Assembly (NCBI GenBank): GCA_014526335.1
Contig: JACTAT010000014.1
Coordinates: 7,429,393-7,493,392, forward strand
DNA from: Chrysaora quinquecirrha
Taxonomy: Eukaryota > Cnidaria > Scyphozoa > Semaeostomeae > Pelagiidae
Direction: 5' to 3'
DNA: 64,000 nucleotides
In this document: in pieces, positions 26,935-39,800 of the stretch
Numbering within the stretch: position 1 is the first letter of the stretch
Layout: each line of letters starts with the position of its first letter
Notes under the pieces: model-generated
Databases searched by the model: none
What the model was told of the DNA's origin: nothing
Seen by the model: the letters and a program-made list of their open reading frames with translations, nothing else
Translations under genes and position numbers: made by a program

Positions 26935-26960
26935 TAGTTTCTTATAAAAAAATCAGTGTA
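26935..26960. repeat. Lone right terminus of a type D TIR element
   Basis: TAGTTTCTTATAAAAAAATC followed by AGTGTA matches the right end of the 45839-46220 element. I do not see a matching left end close by. Confidence 0.45.
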
Positions 26961-27874
26961 TGACTAGTACAGCTTTAGCAATGAAACATTAGATAATGAA
27001 CTGAGCAACATAGTACAGTATAAAGCAAACCCCATTATATACACAATTCACCACACCTTGTTTCTATATGGTAACATTAAACACAAAGACAGAATATAGA
27101 ATAATTAATGTTCTTTTAATGTCTTCTATGTAGGGAAAGCCATAGGTTAGATAATGTACAGTAACAATTCATAACAATTCCAATATTACTTTTAAAATGT
27201 TTTCAATTATTCGTGATTCATAATTTCGTAAAAAATCAACAGAAAAAGAAAGCATAATCGCCTACATATTTGAACAGGCGAATTCTCCATTCAACAGGCT
27301 GTCTAGATATAGCAACAGTGAGGTTTACTGCAGATGTTAATGGTTTTTCAATTCACATCAATCATAATAGAAACAAAACATAGCTAACACAGTATACTAA
27401 TATTGGTTCCTAATATTGACTTCCAATTCTGCCAATGCGAAGAATATGATCAAATTGAAATGAAAATGTTAGTGTATTTTCAAACGTATGTACATAGAAA
27501 TTGGCCATTTTCGCATGATCGGAATCGCCAGGATTTCCAGGCTTTATTTATGGAACATATTCCCATAATTATGCTGTCATATACTTTAACCCTTAGTAAG
27601 TTCAAGCAAAGTTTACTGGCCTAGAACCCAAAATAAGCTACTGCGTGGGAACTGTTGGGTAAGGCGTGAGTTAGTCTTTGAGTCAGTTATACAAATGAGA
27701 AACAAACTAAAATAAATTTAACTGTAATGAATAATAGCATCGATCTATCGGCTCAGTCCGCTGACTTGGAAACATGTAGACAAACTCTGACAAACTGAGA
27801 CCATGATAAAATAATGATGCAAAGAGATGAGTTTTTTGCGCTTAAACAAAGCTGAAACGGGTCGAATGTTGGGT

Positions 27875-27919
27875 TGCTAGTGCATGCAATTCAAATTTTT
27901 TGCATTGCATGCACTAGCA
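27875..27919. repeat. Perfect 15-bp inverted repeat
   Basis: TGCTAGTGCATGCAA and its exact inverse are separated by 15 bases (TTCAAATTTTTTGCA). It could be a hairpin or a MITE remnant; no related copy was noticed in the window. Confidence 0.75.
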
Positions 27920-28505
27920 TGAACTTTAAATCAGCGCCGAGTAGAAAAAAGTACTGGCTACAGAGACCGCTTGCCTCCTAAAATATTAAGCAACATAATT
28001 GAAATTAATTATTTTTGTTGCAAAGCTATCCATAGTGCAACTCTATACTCCAGAGTGCAACGTTTCTCAATGCAGTTGAACCCTTGAGCATGCGCACTGA
28101 ATGGAGCCAGAAGGTGCTCCTTAGCCCCCTTGCTTAGCGCAAGCGTCAAATAACGTTACAGATCAAAGGGGTCTCCAGGCTCTTTGGATGACACTATGAT
28201 TTAAAATATCTTAAATACACGAAGCCAGTGCAATATCATGGAGTTTCCTCTACACAATTTACCGTGGGGATGAGGTTGACTAGCTGTAGGGCGAATTTTC
28301 TGATCGATTAGATCGCTCGGCTTTTGATTGGCTGAAATAAAGCTCCTGGTTTTTGTATATCTTAAGTCTGTAGATCAAAATTTGCTCTCTGCCAAGACAA
28401 AAATCTGCAAATAAAGATTTCCAGCCTTGGCCTTGACGCAAAAAAGACTCTCTGTCTTAGTAAAAGCACTGAGACCACCTCTAAAAGAAACTAATGTTTA
28501 CCGAA

Positions 28506-28761
28506 TACACTTTTTTTTTCAATAAGCAACTTGACTTTGGTCCAGCCCTCAAGAGTTGCATAACATACCTAGGATTTCAGCCGTCACAGAATGCCTGGTA
28601 CCCCCTAAAACCTCTTATTTTGGCTCTTTTCTGGCTTCTCAATGTAACTGACAAGTTTGCAAGGATGTACAGTATAAAGAAAGCTATTTCACCAGAAATT
28701 TTAGCACAATTTCAGCCCTGGTTGCTTATTGAACAGTTGCTTATTAAAAAAAAAAAGTTTA
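28506..28761. mobile_element. TIR element with AAGCAAC word (type A), short form
   Basis: Left terminus TACACTTTTTTTTTCAATAA; the right terminus is worn (A-run then GTTTA). It is the reverse-oriented partner of 22841-23095. The plus-strand reading frame across it arises from the element. Confidence 0.75.
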
Positions 28762-28841
28762 ACAGATTTGTACTTCGTGCTCCCCCAAGCAAACAATGCA
28801 TGGTATATTCAATATACCAATTTTTTCAAGCTTCTTACTTC

Positions 28842-29230
28842 TTATGTTTTCATGCGCACAGTAGAAAACGCGGGTGTCTGAAGGCCGTTGTCTGTTTCAG
28901 CGATTTCAAGCGCGTGGCCGCAACGCAGTAAAAACTTCGCGCGGTGCATGCGGTCTTGTTGTTCCTGCAACGTTGATCGCTTATGACTTCCATGTTCTCC
29001 ATCGATGTTTCCAATTACGATCTTTGCTGTTTTCTGTAATGGATACTCGTGTATTTCCGATCTCTTGGCAAACATGGAAATGGCTGATACCACTGGGATT
29101 AAGTTATCATCTAACTTTTGTTCCAATCTTTGCAAATATGCCAACTCTTTTCGCGTGTGGTCGTTTTGAATTTTCTTGTTCGCAGGCTTATTTTTTAAGT
29201 GTTGTGAGACCCTTAGCCCAAAAGATCAAA
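28842..29230 (-). CDS. Possible coding fragment, not recognised
   Basis: A minus-strand open stretch of about 125 codons bounded by stops, ending with TAA at 28842. Its composition is protein-like, with many K, E, Q and R, and includes ELAYLQRLEQKLDDN and IVIGNIDGEHGS. There is no clear upstream ATG in the open part, so it would have to be a terminal exon with an acceptor near CTAAG around 29215, or a decayed copy. I recognise no family. The opposite strand is also open over 28874-29314 but looks less like a protein. Confidence 0.2.
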
Positions 29231-29359
29231 GAAAGATGCAGAGAGATCTTGATTGAAGAACCCAGCCGGGGGACCCAGATACGATGGAGACTAAGAGTAA
29301 AAAGGGAGAAGTGAATAAATGAACCTCATCCTGAGAGGGGCTTCAGGATTTCATGGATC

Positions 29360-29625
29360 GCGGGTTCGGCCGATTTCGCCCTCGGGTTTTCGGGTTTTTC
29401 CAAAAATCGTGCGGGTTTTCGGGTGAAGTATATTCAACGGGCAACGGGTTTTGCCATTTTTCCAGCTCGGGTTTTGGGTATTGTAGAAAAAATGTGCAGG
29501 TTTTCGGGCTTTAACCTCACAAAGGCTATCAATGTGTAAAATTTTTAAAAACAGTTGTCGAAACTAAGGTCGGGTTTTCGGGTTTGTCCCAATTTTCTTC
29601 CGGTTTTCGGGTTTTGATACCCCCA
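29360..29625 (+). repeat. Degenerate minisatellite, CGGGTTTTCGGG
   Basis: The core CGGGTTTTCGGGTTT recurs irregularly about ten times, mixed with unrelated bases. Its G-runs could form G-rich structures on the plus strand. Confidence 0.7.
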
Positions 29626-30010
29626 AAGCCCCCCTCCATCCTCTTTCAACTTGCAGAATAGACGATTAATGCAAGCCAGCTCTTCCTTTTCTTCTTCCTT
29701 TTCTCGGTCCCGCTTCCCTTTTCTTCGCCTATTGTACCTAATGTCTCCCTCCAGCGCATCTGCTCAATGGTTTTACTGAAATTCGTACTTCTAATCGGGG
29801 CTCTTGTACCAATCACCTGTGCCTGAAATCCTTAACGTCGCGAATAAGGTATCCGTATCTTTAGCCTATTAATATATTGAGTATTTTGTATACTCAGTCA
29901 CTTTGATTGGTCACTATACAACCAGTGCATACCCTACCGAAAGAGTTAAACCGACATGAAATTCTGGAGGTTGTGAATAAAAGTTCTTCCATAGTAAGGT
30001 AGATAGCATG

Positions 30011-30172
30011 ACAAGATGGCTGAGTGCAGCCCCAAGTGCAGCTGGGTAGTCAAAGCGATTGGTTTCGTGATTATTAGGTCTTAGGTTCGAATCTCGACTT
30101 GTAACTTCAGAAGGAGGTTGATGAACGGAGGATCCAGAGACCCTTTTTTTCCCTCTCTCTGCATTTCGGTTC
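30011..30172 (+). repeat. SINE derived from a class II (Leu/Ser-type) tRNA
   Basis: The first 92 bases resemble a tRNA with a long variable arm. ACAAG at the start pairs with CTTGT at about 30098-30102, there is an A-box-like ATGGCTGAGTG, and a good B box GGTTCGAATCT sits at 30084-30094. An unrelated tail and a T/C-rich end follow. Insertions in the body and the tail argue against a working tRNA gene. Confidence 0.6.
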
Positions 30173-30710
30173 AATGAGTGGAAATAAGAAACTTATAAAA
30201 GAGAGAGAAAAGAGAAGAGCAGAAGAGCCAAGAGCTGCTCTTCACCTACTAGAGCTGCATGAGTACATTCTTCGAGGATTGAAATTGGGCAATGAAGTTA
30301 TGAACATATTCTTCCATTATTGCAGGCCAACAGTTTATTTGATGTCATTGCAAAGCTAAGATTGCTGATGGTCGCTGTTTATACGTAATGGTCTTTGAGA
30401 TTGGCTAGGGTAAGTGTTCTTAAAAGATTATGTAATGTTACCTCTTTGCAAAAGCGTTCTTGGTATTTCAGAAACTGATGTTCAGAGTAGCCTCTCAGGC
30501 TACCCACCAGCCTGGTTGTACCAATGCTCAAAAAAGGACGGTCTAGAAAGGGTCGCAGAACGCATTTAGGCCCATATGTCAGACCAATTTGATTTGCTGA
30601 TGGAGGTCAAAATAATCAAAATGTTGCTTCAGCAAGCTCTGTTGACTGTAGAAGTATAAGACCATGTCATCTCAAAAGTAAAAAAAGGCCTGTATCGAAA
30701 TTGTGCGTAG

Positions 30711-30910
30711 TCAGTACTAGTTGCTGACTGCTAATGGGAGATTTTTTGAACTAATTCATTACAACTGACCGGTCGACATAAGCTCTGTAGCAAATAGTTG
30801 GCAGCTAGCTCATTTCTGACGGCAGCTAGTCGGGGTACAGTTCCAGAAAGTTGAGTATGTTCTACTTCTGTGATTAGTTGACAACTGATTCCCGTCAGTC
30901 ACAGTCGAAA
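30711..30910 (+). repeat. Dispersed repeat, inverted partner at 36664-36830
   Basis: Shares AGTTGCTGACTGCTA, GTCGACA and ACAGTTCCAGAAAGTTG in the same order with the reverse strand of 36664-36830. Spacing is kept and the words between have diverged. Type unknown. Confidence 0.55.
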
Positions 30911-33760
30911 TGAGCGCTCTTGCGGCTTCGATCAACTGTATCCTATAAGATTTGACGTTGTGTCTAAATATCGACATAACTTAGCAGTTACAACTATAGT
31001 GAGCGTTAGTTGTTCTGTCGTACCGTAGGTCAACATAAGCCATTTAAAGGTTCAATACTATATATAGAGATATTGAAGATTGCTTCATAGACTTTGTAAC
31101 TCAATATTTTATCCCTCTTCTCCTTTAATCTAGAGCGCTCTGAGGCAGCTTAACCTTAAATCCTTTTGAGCAAATACAAAGTAACCAGAAATCCGAATAT
31201 TCGTAGATCTAAAGAATGAATCTTAATCATAGTTACGTTGATTCTTAAAGATTCAATTCTTTGACTTTGATATTTTTAGATTGTCTCTAGGAATTGTTGC
31301 TTGAGTCGCTTCTCATTGGTACTGAGGCCCCTTAGCGTCGGGGTTGAATGACCCGCGAACGGGCAGGGGTGTGCTACTAAAAATTCGGGCTCTGGCCTTT
31401 TAAGAAATTTTTTGAGGCCTAAACCCGCCATTAGTAATGCATTGATAGGCCCATTAAGAGTTTGTTAAGTGCATATCCATCGGACAAAGTAGTACCTACT
31501 GTATGTTTAAAGAATTTACGGCGAAGAAAACCCACGTTTACTTGTGACACATATCCGTCCCAATTCTTGTTATCTCCTCCCGCCGTGCTCAGCCTAGCCT
31601 AAGCCTGGCCTAGAGAGTGGATAAATGTATGGAATAAGCACGGGTAGTTCTTCTTTCATATCAGTAATTTTCTTCCCACACCCCGGCTATATAGTTCGTC
31701 AGCTCACTCCTTCTCTGGTCAATAATATAGATGGTTTTTAAGCTTCAGTACCTTTGGTAAAGTTTCAGGGGGTATGGCAAAGTTTTGGTCATGTGTGTGA
31801 TTGCTATACGCTAATGAACCTCTCTCATATGTCCAATTTGTATGAATCCAACCCACAGCCTTAATGGCTTGGTTTGTTTGGCTCCAAGAGCCAATTCGGA
31901 TTATAGCCTGGAAAAGACGATCAGCTACTGGGAAAACGCATTTGCATGTGTTTCAAACAGAAAAAAAGCCAAAATGCAAAATTACGTCAATTAATGTTTA
32001 TTAATTATAAGTCGAATTGATGAATTCTGATTTTGCCAGTGAAATTGGATTTGCAATTCCTCGATTTCATGTTGACATTAAGACTCGCGTTTGCGAACTG
32101 CTTTATCGATTTCGCAACGAATTCGCAGGTGCAATTAAGAGTTCTACCTAGAAAATTTCAATCATATGTTACTGTCCATTAGAGCAATTAAAACAGTGCG
32201 AGTTGATGATTCTAAGTCTTTGAGCGACTATTCGAAAAAACTATCTGAGAATTCGCTCAAACTTTTTCGAGTCTCGCTTTGAGTTATAAAGGAGACAGTC
32301 GAGACAGTGGACCTGTTTATAACTGTAGCTTGGCTAATACTCCGTCGCCGTTAGTACTGCAAGAGCGAGCACGCAGCGATTGTTAAACGATGCCTGCGTT
32401 AGCCTCTAAACCCATACAAGAATTTCAGTCGCTCTCACTTGCAGCGTGCATTTGCATCGAATTGACGCCTGCAGAACTTCGACATGAGAATTTGGCCTAA
32501 AGTTCACCTCTTTATGTTATTAATCTAGTTTCGCGACAGCTTCTATCTCTATGCTTTATAAGCTGAATGCGTGTCTCTCAAATTCAAATATGCTTTATAA
32601 GCTGAAGCCGTATGCGTGTCTCTCAAATTCAAATAATGAGACAAGCACTCCCACTGCCGCGCGTCATGACACAAGTCCGAACTTCTACCCCATAACTAAC
32701 TATTACCAGCAACATAATTATCATGATAAACACTGATTACGAGCGCCGGAAACCCCTTAAGTATATGCTATTGCCATCGTCAGTATGACTCTAATAGCTT
32801 GTAGGTATGTAGCTACGCTACGGATGATTTGAATCCGCGCGTTTTAAACTTACCCGCAGTGCGGCAATCCTCATCTAAAAACATCCACAATGCTTTGTTA
32901 TATAATCCGACGCGCTCTGTGTGTAATCACACCATCCGGTGTACCTTTCTGTGTACATTTTCGCTCAAAAAGCCAGCGATTTCCAGTGTTTATATGTGTT
33001 CGGAGGCATATTTTTCGATACGCTTTGAAACTGGAAGTGTCCTGTGAGCTGGCAACGTCTAGAATGACAACAATAATATCACTTTCCAAAATATGAACAA
33101 CACTGTTTATACGCTCTTGATCTCTGGAAACAGCACACATAAAATATTTACTGGAGCTTGTTTAACGCCATTGAGTGGCTAAGGCCATATCTACCTGACC
33201 TGAATGGATATCCAAGCCTAATATTTGCAATAAGAATTTTGTTCTGGCTTTAACAAACACAAATCTATAACTAAAGTCAAAGTTTCTCCAACTTAAATGC
33301 TCGCCGACTGCGCCTGTTTTAACTAGAACTTAACATTGACTTAGCGGCAAAACCTCTACATGATTCAATTTATTTTCGTAATACTTTATAGGTCGCGTGG
33401 ACATAGCACATTTTGGTTTACAAGTTTACATAAAGAGTTTGACACTAGTAAATATATTTGGACGATTTTTCAAAAAGCCAAACCGAACGTTTGCTCGCTC
33501 TATCAAAGAAACTGAGTTTGCGCTTGAATCTGCCAAATTAAAACTGTAAACTTTTGTGAATTGTTTATTAGCTGTATCGATAAGAGAGCAAAAGGATGAT
33601 GTATACCACGTTTTTGTTTATTACTTAATCTTGCTACTTAAAAATGTGCGAATATCTGAAGATTATATCGTTTAATATCGACTTCAGAACCAGGATAAAG
33701 ATTTTGTACTGTAAACCTGGATTTCACATTAATGGAGTTGATCATTTGTCCTCTTCAAAA

Positions 33761-36521
33761 TTATAGCAAGTTCCAGAGAAAATTACAGATTTCAATGTCT
33801 CTTAGCGTAGCCAAGGGGGGGGGGGCTAGGGAACGGATGTACTGACCCAAAATTAGTGCCAATGTAGGTTCTGTTTGTCTCTGTGGTCTTTGTGGCGCAG
33901 TGGTTAGCGTGCACGACTCGGAAAACAAACGTTGTTGGTTCCACTCACAGTCTTTCCACTTGTGTTGCAGAGATAGCAACGTTTGGCAATTTGTTAACAA
34001 TAATCTACCTCTCTCTACCCAGATGTAAAAAGAAGAACCTGGACGGTAGTTCAAAGCGCTATGTGTGGCGGCACCCTTCTAATATCCTATGCACCCAGGC
34101 CAGGGATCAAGTGTAAAGTCGACTGAGTAGCCCTAGGCTAGAAGAAGACTTTAACGGGAACTTCATTTATGTGGCCTAAATCTGACGAAGAAATTTGTAG
34201 GATACCTCGAGGTTATTTGATCGCTATGTGCATGTTTGGCCTAAAGTTTCTTTGACCATACCCTTTCGCCCCTTCAGCTACCTTTAGCTAGGAAGCGTCC
34301 TAACGTCCGAACGTCCCAAGTTTTAATTCTGAAATTCATTTGCGAGATACTTGCAAAGAAAAATTGCATCTACCATGTGGCACTTTTTTTCACGTTACAA
34401 ATTTCTTGCGATCTGGGTCGCAACGCTATTTAAAAGCAAACTGATTGCCTACTTATCCGTTCAACATAACGTCAGTTTAACTTGTAACATAAAGTCTTAC
34501 AACGATTGCAAGAGCTAAGTTCAAATTTCTGCACCGATTGCAAGCATTGTTAGCGTCTCTGCATCATGTAACATCTGTTCCTGCAACGGTTGCATCCTTC
34601 ATCCTTTGATCCACGCACGCGCATTTACTAAGACCCTCTGTCCAGTTCTCCATTGCAGTTGCACCCCAGGTGAACCCCAGCTAAATTTGTTCTGTACATG
34701 GTTAAAAGTATCGTTGCTAATTGCTTGGAAGGTTTTCGTAAAGAGGAGCAAAGATGTAGGGGGAGACCCTCATCAAATCTTAGAAAGGAAAAATGGGGCT
34801 GTACCCTAGCTCTACGACACACCTTTGCAACCATGTACTGAAAAAGTTGACGCCTTGCAAGTTGAAGAAATCTAGGAAGGGAGTAACACCCTGATTAAAC
34901 ATTTTTTGTAATTTCTCGGTTGGCATCTCGGTGAAAATCCAAACGTGTAACACTAGCTTAACTTGAGCAGCTAGGGAATTTTGTCAAGTGCTTCGACACG
35001 TGTCGAAAAAGCTTTTAATCGATAAAAACATCTGTTCCCTTATGGGTTTGAGGAGCTGAGAAAACATTGAAGACTTTTTCTTTTAAAAATCAGACATTTT
35101 AATCAATTTTCATGCGCTTGATTATTTCAAAACTCGAACTTTTATCGCCAACTTTTGTGCTTCTGCTCTAGCACAGTCTTGGTTAGTTTGATCAATTTTT
35201 CTAAGCGGGCCAGCTGTTCTGATATGGAAATTTATTCAAAAAGTATTCGGATAGTAACACATTATCTAATTGTTTGTTTGAAATAGGGGTAAAATTACGA
35301 AAAGGTTTTCTATTAAATAACTTTCATGTACATCTGGTAAAGAACGAAGTCATAATTTCAGGATTCTTAAATACTCATGACCATGACTTGGAAATAACTT
35401 TAAAATTGGGTTTCTAGATATTGTGGTCTTTTGTTTTCTCCTCCCCAGTCACCACCATCGCCAGCATCACCTAGACTTATTACATTCCTCCCACTCTTTC
35501 GGAAACAGTGTCTAACAACTACAACAACATAATCGGTGTTTCCACAGAGTAGTTGGAGCAGGGTGGAAGGTTGTGGAGGAGCGTAGACTACGACGAATGT
35601 AGTAAGTCTAAACATCGCCCAATAGCTATTGCTTATTAAAACGAGACCTACACCAAACCGAGGCCCCCATGCTTAGCATCTCAGCAGTGAAACTAAATAC
35701 CAATGACAAAACACCCGTAAATTGTCTATACTTTTTATGATACCTAAGTAAACTTACTATAAAAGTCGTAGATTCGCTCCCAACCCCATGCACTGATTCA
35801 TTCAGGCGTCGTGCACATTTACTATGTATTATCTTGGCCTCAATAATAACTATCCTTCGAGATGGCGAACGCCTAGTTTGAGCTGCCACCATTAGCAACA
35901 ACAACAACGTTTTTTTGATTTTACAATTTTGAATGAATTGAATTGAATTGAGTTGAAGCGAAAACTGCGAATCGCGTATAAACTCGTGTAATAAATCTAA
36001 TAGCTACATAAGTCGGGAGAATGTGAAGTCCATTCTCTTACTGGACCTTCCATCGGACGTCGTAAGACTGAAGGACAAATAAAAATCCTTCGCAAAAGTT
36101 GAAACGAATGAAACTGCTTTATGAGTTGCTTAAAACGAGTCATAAACAAAGCATGTGTGTTTGTTCACCTGGAAATGACCAAAACAAGGATGTTTATTCA
36201 GCAGGTAGAATGAAAATGTGTTTTTGGAGAGATGGTTTTTGACGTTTTTGAGCCGCCGATGTATTTTCTTGTTACCAGAATTCATTTGAATTTTAATATC
36301 GTTATTTATCAATAAAATTTTTTGTCATTTCACCATCGATCATTATAAGGGCTGATATATAGAACTTTTAAGACAGGCTTATTTTGACCTACGAAACGAT
36401 AGAACAAACGCCTACTAGCTGAAGCTGCTAAGACGTCTCGACATTTCATTAACTACGGAGTCAGAAGGATACAGCTGACCGTGGATGCAAGAGCGCTCAT
36501 GTCAACAACGACTGGATCAGT
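33761..36521. other. Intergenic, no gene recognised
   Basis: Contains a lone hAT-type terminus (TTAGCGTAGCCAAGGGGG near 33800), a tRNA-like repeat (33885-33960), and scattered short CAACAACA repeats near 35520 and 35890. Confidence 0.4.
33885..33960 (+). repeat. tRNA-like SINE head
   Basis: An A-box TGGCGCAGTGG at 33893-33903 and a B-box-like GGTTCCACTC at about 33938-33947 have tRNA-like spacing. Flanking stems do not pair as in a complete tRNA, so a SINE head is more likely than a functional tRNA. Confidence 0.5.
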
Positions 36522-36666
36522 GTAAACTAATTAGACTCACTACACGAGTCTCTAGTTTACGCCCCCTTTATTCTGATTTGTCACTCCACACTGAGCGATT
36601 TTGAAAAACAACAACAACAACATCGAGCGAAGTAGTGGGACTTATGGAGTGAGTCTATAAACTAAT
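36522..36666. mobile_element. Short TIR element, TAGACTCACT family
   Basis: Left TAAACTAATTAGACTCACTA and right GAGTGAGTCTATAAACTAA are inverses. The interior has CACGAGTCTCTAGTTTACGC and a CAACAACAACAACATCGAGC run, as at 6592-6870. Confidence 0.6.
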
Positions 36667-36830
36667 CGCAGAAGTAGAACGTGCGTGCCCAACTTTCTGG
36701 AACTGTGCGCCGACTTCTTGCCGTCAAAATCGAACTGTTGCCAGAGTCCTTTTGTCGACAGGCCAATTGCGATAAATTGGTTCCAAAAAAGCGCTGAATA
36801 GCAGTCAGCAACTGGTCCTGACGTTTTTGT
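36664..36830 (-). repeat. Dispersed repeat, inverted partner of 30711-30910
   Basis: See the shared words listed for 30711-30910. The minus-strand reading frame here comes from this repeat and is interrupted in the copy at 30 kb, so a gene is unlikely. Confidence 0.5.
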
Positions 36831-39800
36831 AAGCCTTACTTTAGAAGAGGGAAATCGATGATTCAGATGAAAATCTAAGATGAAAAGATGATAGAATGGA
36901 AATCTTTCAATACACGAGGCTGTATTGAAGGGACCAACTGGACTGCGCCGCACATTAGTCCTCTGAGATGAAGAAATATCGACAAGACCAAACGTTTATT
37001 GGTACCAATCACAGTGCAGCATTTTTCAGGGCTCCAATCGCAGTGCGGAATTTTTCGAAATTGCATGTGATCCTTAGAAATCAAGTTTTTCTTACTGGTC
37101 CCAGAGGTTCTTCCTAGTTAATGTTCTAGACCAAGAACCGTTGTGAATACATTTCTTCCTTCGTATGCATTGCATGGGGCCAACAACTGTGTTTAGATCA
37201 CTCGATATCTTTTCACTAGTTTCTGAGGTTAATTGCACACTTAACCCTCTTGTTCTTGTGGTGAACAAGACAGTATGACTTTTCTTTCTCCCTTTCCCGG
37301 ACTGATACCCAGACTGCTGATCTCCTTTTTCTTGAAAACATTTTTAGACTGGTGGTGAAAAAAAGTCGGTTTACATTAGCTTGACTTTAAGATGTCCTTA
37401 TGTTCTTGTATTTGCAAATGTCGATCACGAGGCTGTGTTGAAAGGCACAAACTAGACTTATTCAATGAGTCGTAGTTTACGCTCCTTAGGCCAATCTGAT
37501 ATCGATAGGTCGCTCAGAAGTCCCACTCTGAGCATTAGGCCATCTAATTCAATTTTATGTAAATAGTTGCTGCTGTTGCTAAAGACTGCCATTGCTGTTT
37601 ACGAAGAGTGGGACTAAAGTAATCTAGGCACAAACTTCGCATCGAACTTTTGCAATTGAAGTGAATTGATGAACGTTGATGAACAAATTACGTGTAAATG
37701 ATTAAAACCTTGCCCTCTGGCTCGGATGATCACGCAAAATAGCGAGCTAAAAAATAATTGGGACGTTAAAAAACCATGAGGTATATAACATATCCTCAAT
37801 GCTCTGAATGGAATATTTTTGGACCGCATCATGAAAGAGATTAACCCAAGCACAAGGTGCATTTGAGCCCCAGTGCATGATCCGATTCGATCTGATTTCC
37901 CTATACTAAAAATATCTTTGGATATCAGCTTAAATGGTACTTATTACCTGGGTAGAAAATATATAATATCAGGCTGTAGGTTCTTAACCGTGTGGGTTTT
38001 AATGTATTCACTAGAAGACTGGTGAGTAGCTATAAACTTCAAACCGACTTACCGGTCAATAGAGAACATTTAATCATCATTTTCCGTCTACATGAAGTAT
38101 ACCACGCATTGTCGTCATCCACTCACTGTAATCCCCACATGTTTCACATAACCCTTGCAATAACGTCGCTTGCTAGCTACTCTCAGAGTAGTTTTACAAA
38201 ATGTGCCAAAGCCGAAACACTCGCATTTTATCCCGCACAGAATAGCTTCCCGTGGACGCGTTAGATTTAATATTGACTTGGTTTGTAGATTTTAGCTCAA
38301 CTGATCGAGGCAACAGTCTGAAGAATGAGTATTTTCTCGACAAGAAACAGTAAATTATTAAATGTTTGCCTAAATCTGCTGTCTTATCAGCCAATGTTTG
38401 GGTCGTTTGTATACTTTAAAGTGTGCTGTCGAGAATTTATTTGATTTGTAGGACATTTTACTCTCTTCATCATTTGACTATGTTTTAAGACCGGATATGT
38501 TCAAGCAAAGTATGGCAGCGGAGATGAGATCTTATATTTTAGCTCGTCATGTTCATGAATCTCAACGTACATAGTAAATGTAACCGACACGCATGCACTC
38601 CTAGGTCCGGCGGAAGCTCTCTAGAGTTGGTCCGGGTCGGGCGCCGTTTGCACAAGCAGCCAGCACCGAAGGCACAAGAAAACTAAGGGGGTCAGAGGCA
38701 TGTTCCCCGGAAATTTTGAAATTTACGCTCCCTCAGATGCAATTTGACGCATTTCTAGAACGAAATTGCCGTAGAAATGAACAAACTCCCGTAAAAATCT
38801 ACTGTTGATGGAGCAAATTTACCAACATGTTTAGCTACAATGGGCATTTACAACGAAGTGGTTCAAGTATGTCCAGCGATTTGAAATACTTAATTTTCCT
38901 TTTCTTTGGTGGGAAGTATTTGTTAATGCTATTCGTAATGTCAATGTCACTCAAAATTCAACCGGACCGGCTCCGCAGAGTCAGCTCCTCCACTACAGCG
39001 GAAAAATTACCCTGGGATTGTTAATGGCTGCAAGACTTGACTGTACAGTAACGTCTAGGTCATATCTACTCCACCGGACTTATTTTGAAATTTTTTCCAA
39101 GTTCTGCAATGACGATACCCTGGGTAGGTACCAGACTTTCAATTTATAGAAAAATGAAAGTCTGGTCTCTAAAGAACCTAGCCTCGTTTCCATTCTGTGT
39201 AACAGATCAATCAGCAGCGAGCGTTCACATTTCATTTTTCTTGAAATTGAAAGTCTGGTACCCATGGGTACAATGACGAGTAAATTAGAAGGATGTTTTC
39301 TGATTTAGAGCCAGAACGGTGCACGGAAACCTGGCAGGTGAGACAAAGCTCTTCTAAGCTCTGACAAAGAGAAAGCCCTTCTTGAATTGTTGGGAGGAAG
39401 ATGATTGCATTGCATTTATAAGTCCCACCGCAGATGTCCTCCCTTGTTCAGTCTCACTCACTGCCAGTTGAGGCAGACTGCAACTCTGATCTTCAAGAAA
39501 AAAGCGTTTGTGTTTCGGTCAGGGTTAATAATCGTTCTAATAATCGATTAGGTGGTGGAGGTCGCCCAACCGGCCTAAGGTTAATCACCCCAACTTGGTC
39601 AGTTCATTTAGAGAAAAAACTGAGTTTTTCACATCCCTAGTGATGTAAGCCAAGCAAAGGCAGGAGTCTGCTAGTTAAAAAATTATATCTATGCATGCAT
39701 TGGAAGCTAAGTCAAAAATGATATTGTTTACACCCCAATTAGCATCCCAGATAGCATACATGAATGGGTGGATGGATGCGAAACTATGGAACAATATATC

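Larger units (their letters stand above)
24637..28505. other. Intergenic, no gene recognised
   Basis: Contains a worn GGGGCAATTCACT-family element (about 25570-25720), a lone right terminus of the TACAC family (26935-26960) and a perfect hairpin (27875-27919). Reading frames here are short and carry no recognisable domain. Confidence 0.4.
29626..33760. other. Intergenic, no gene recognised
   Basis: Holds a class-II-tRNA-derived SINE (30011-30172) and one copy of a dispersed repeat (30711-30910). A short duplication of ATGCTTTATAAGCTGAA with CGTGTCTCTCAAATTCAAAT lies at 32551-32636. Nothing protein-like was recognised. Confidence 0.4.

Noticed and set aside
28494..28931. 145-codon frame similar to the minus-strand frame at 22829-23197
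   Set aside because: The similarity is that of two copies of a non-coding TIR element; the frames include its terminal repeats.
30011..30102. A functional class II tRNA gene
   Set aside because: The arms contain insertions and a SINE-like tail follows; only the acceptor end and the T-arm look sound.
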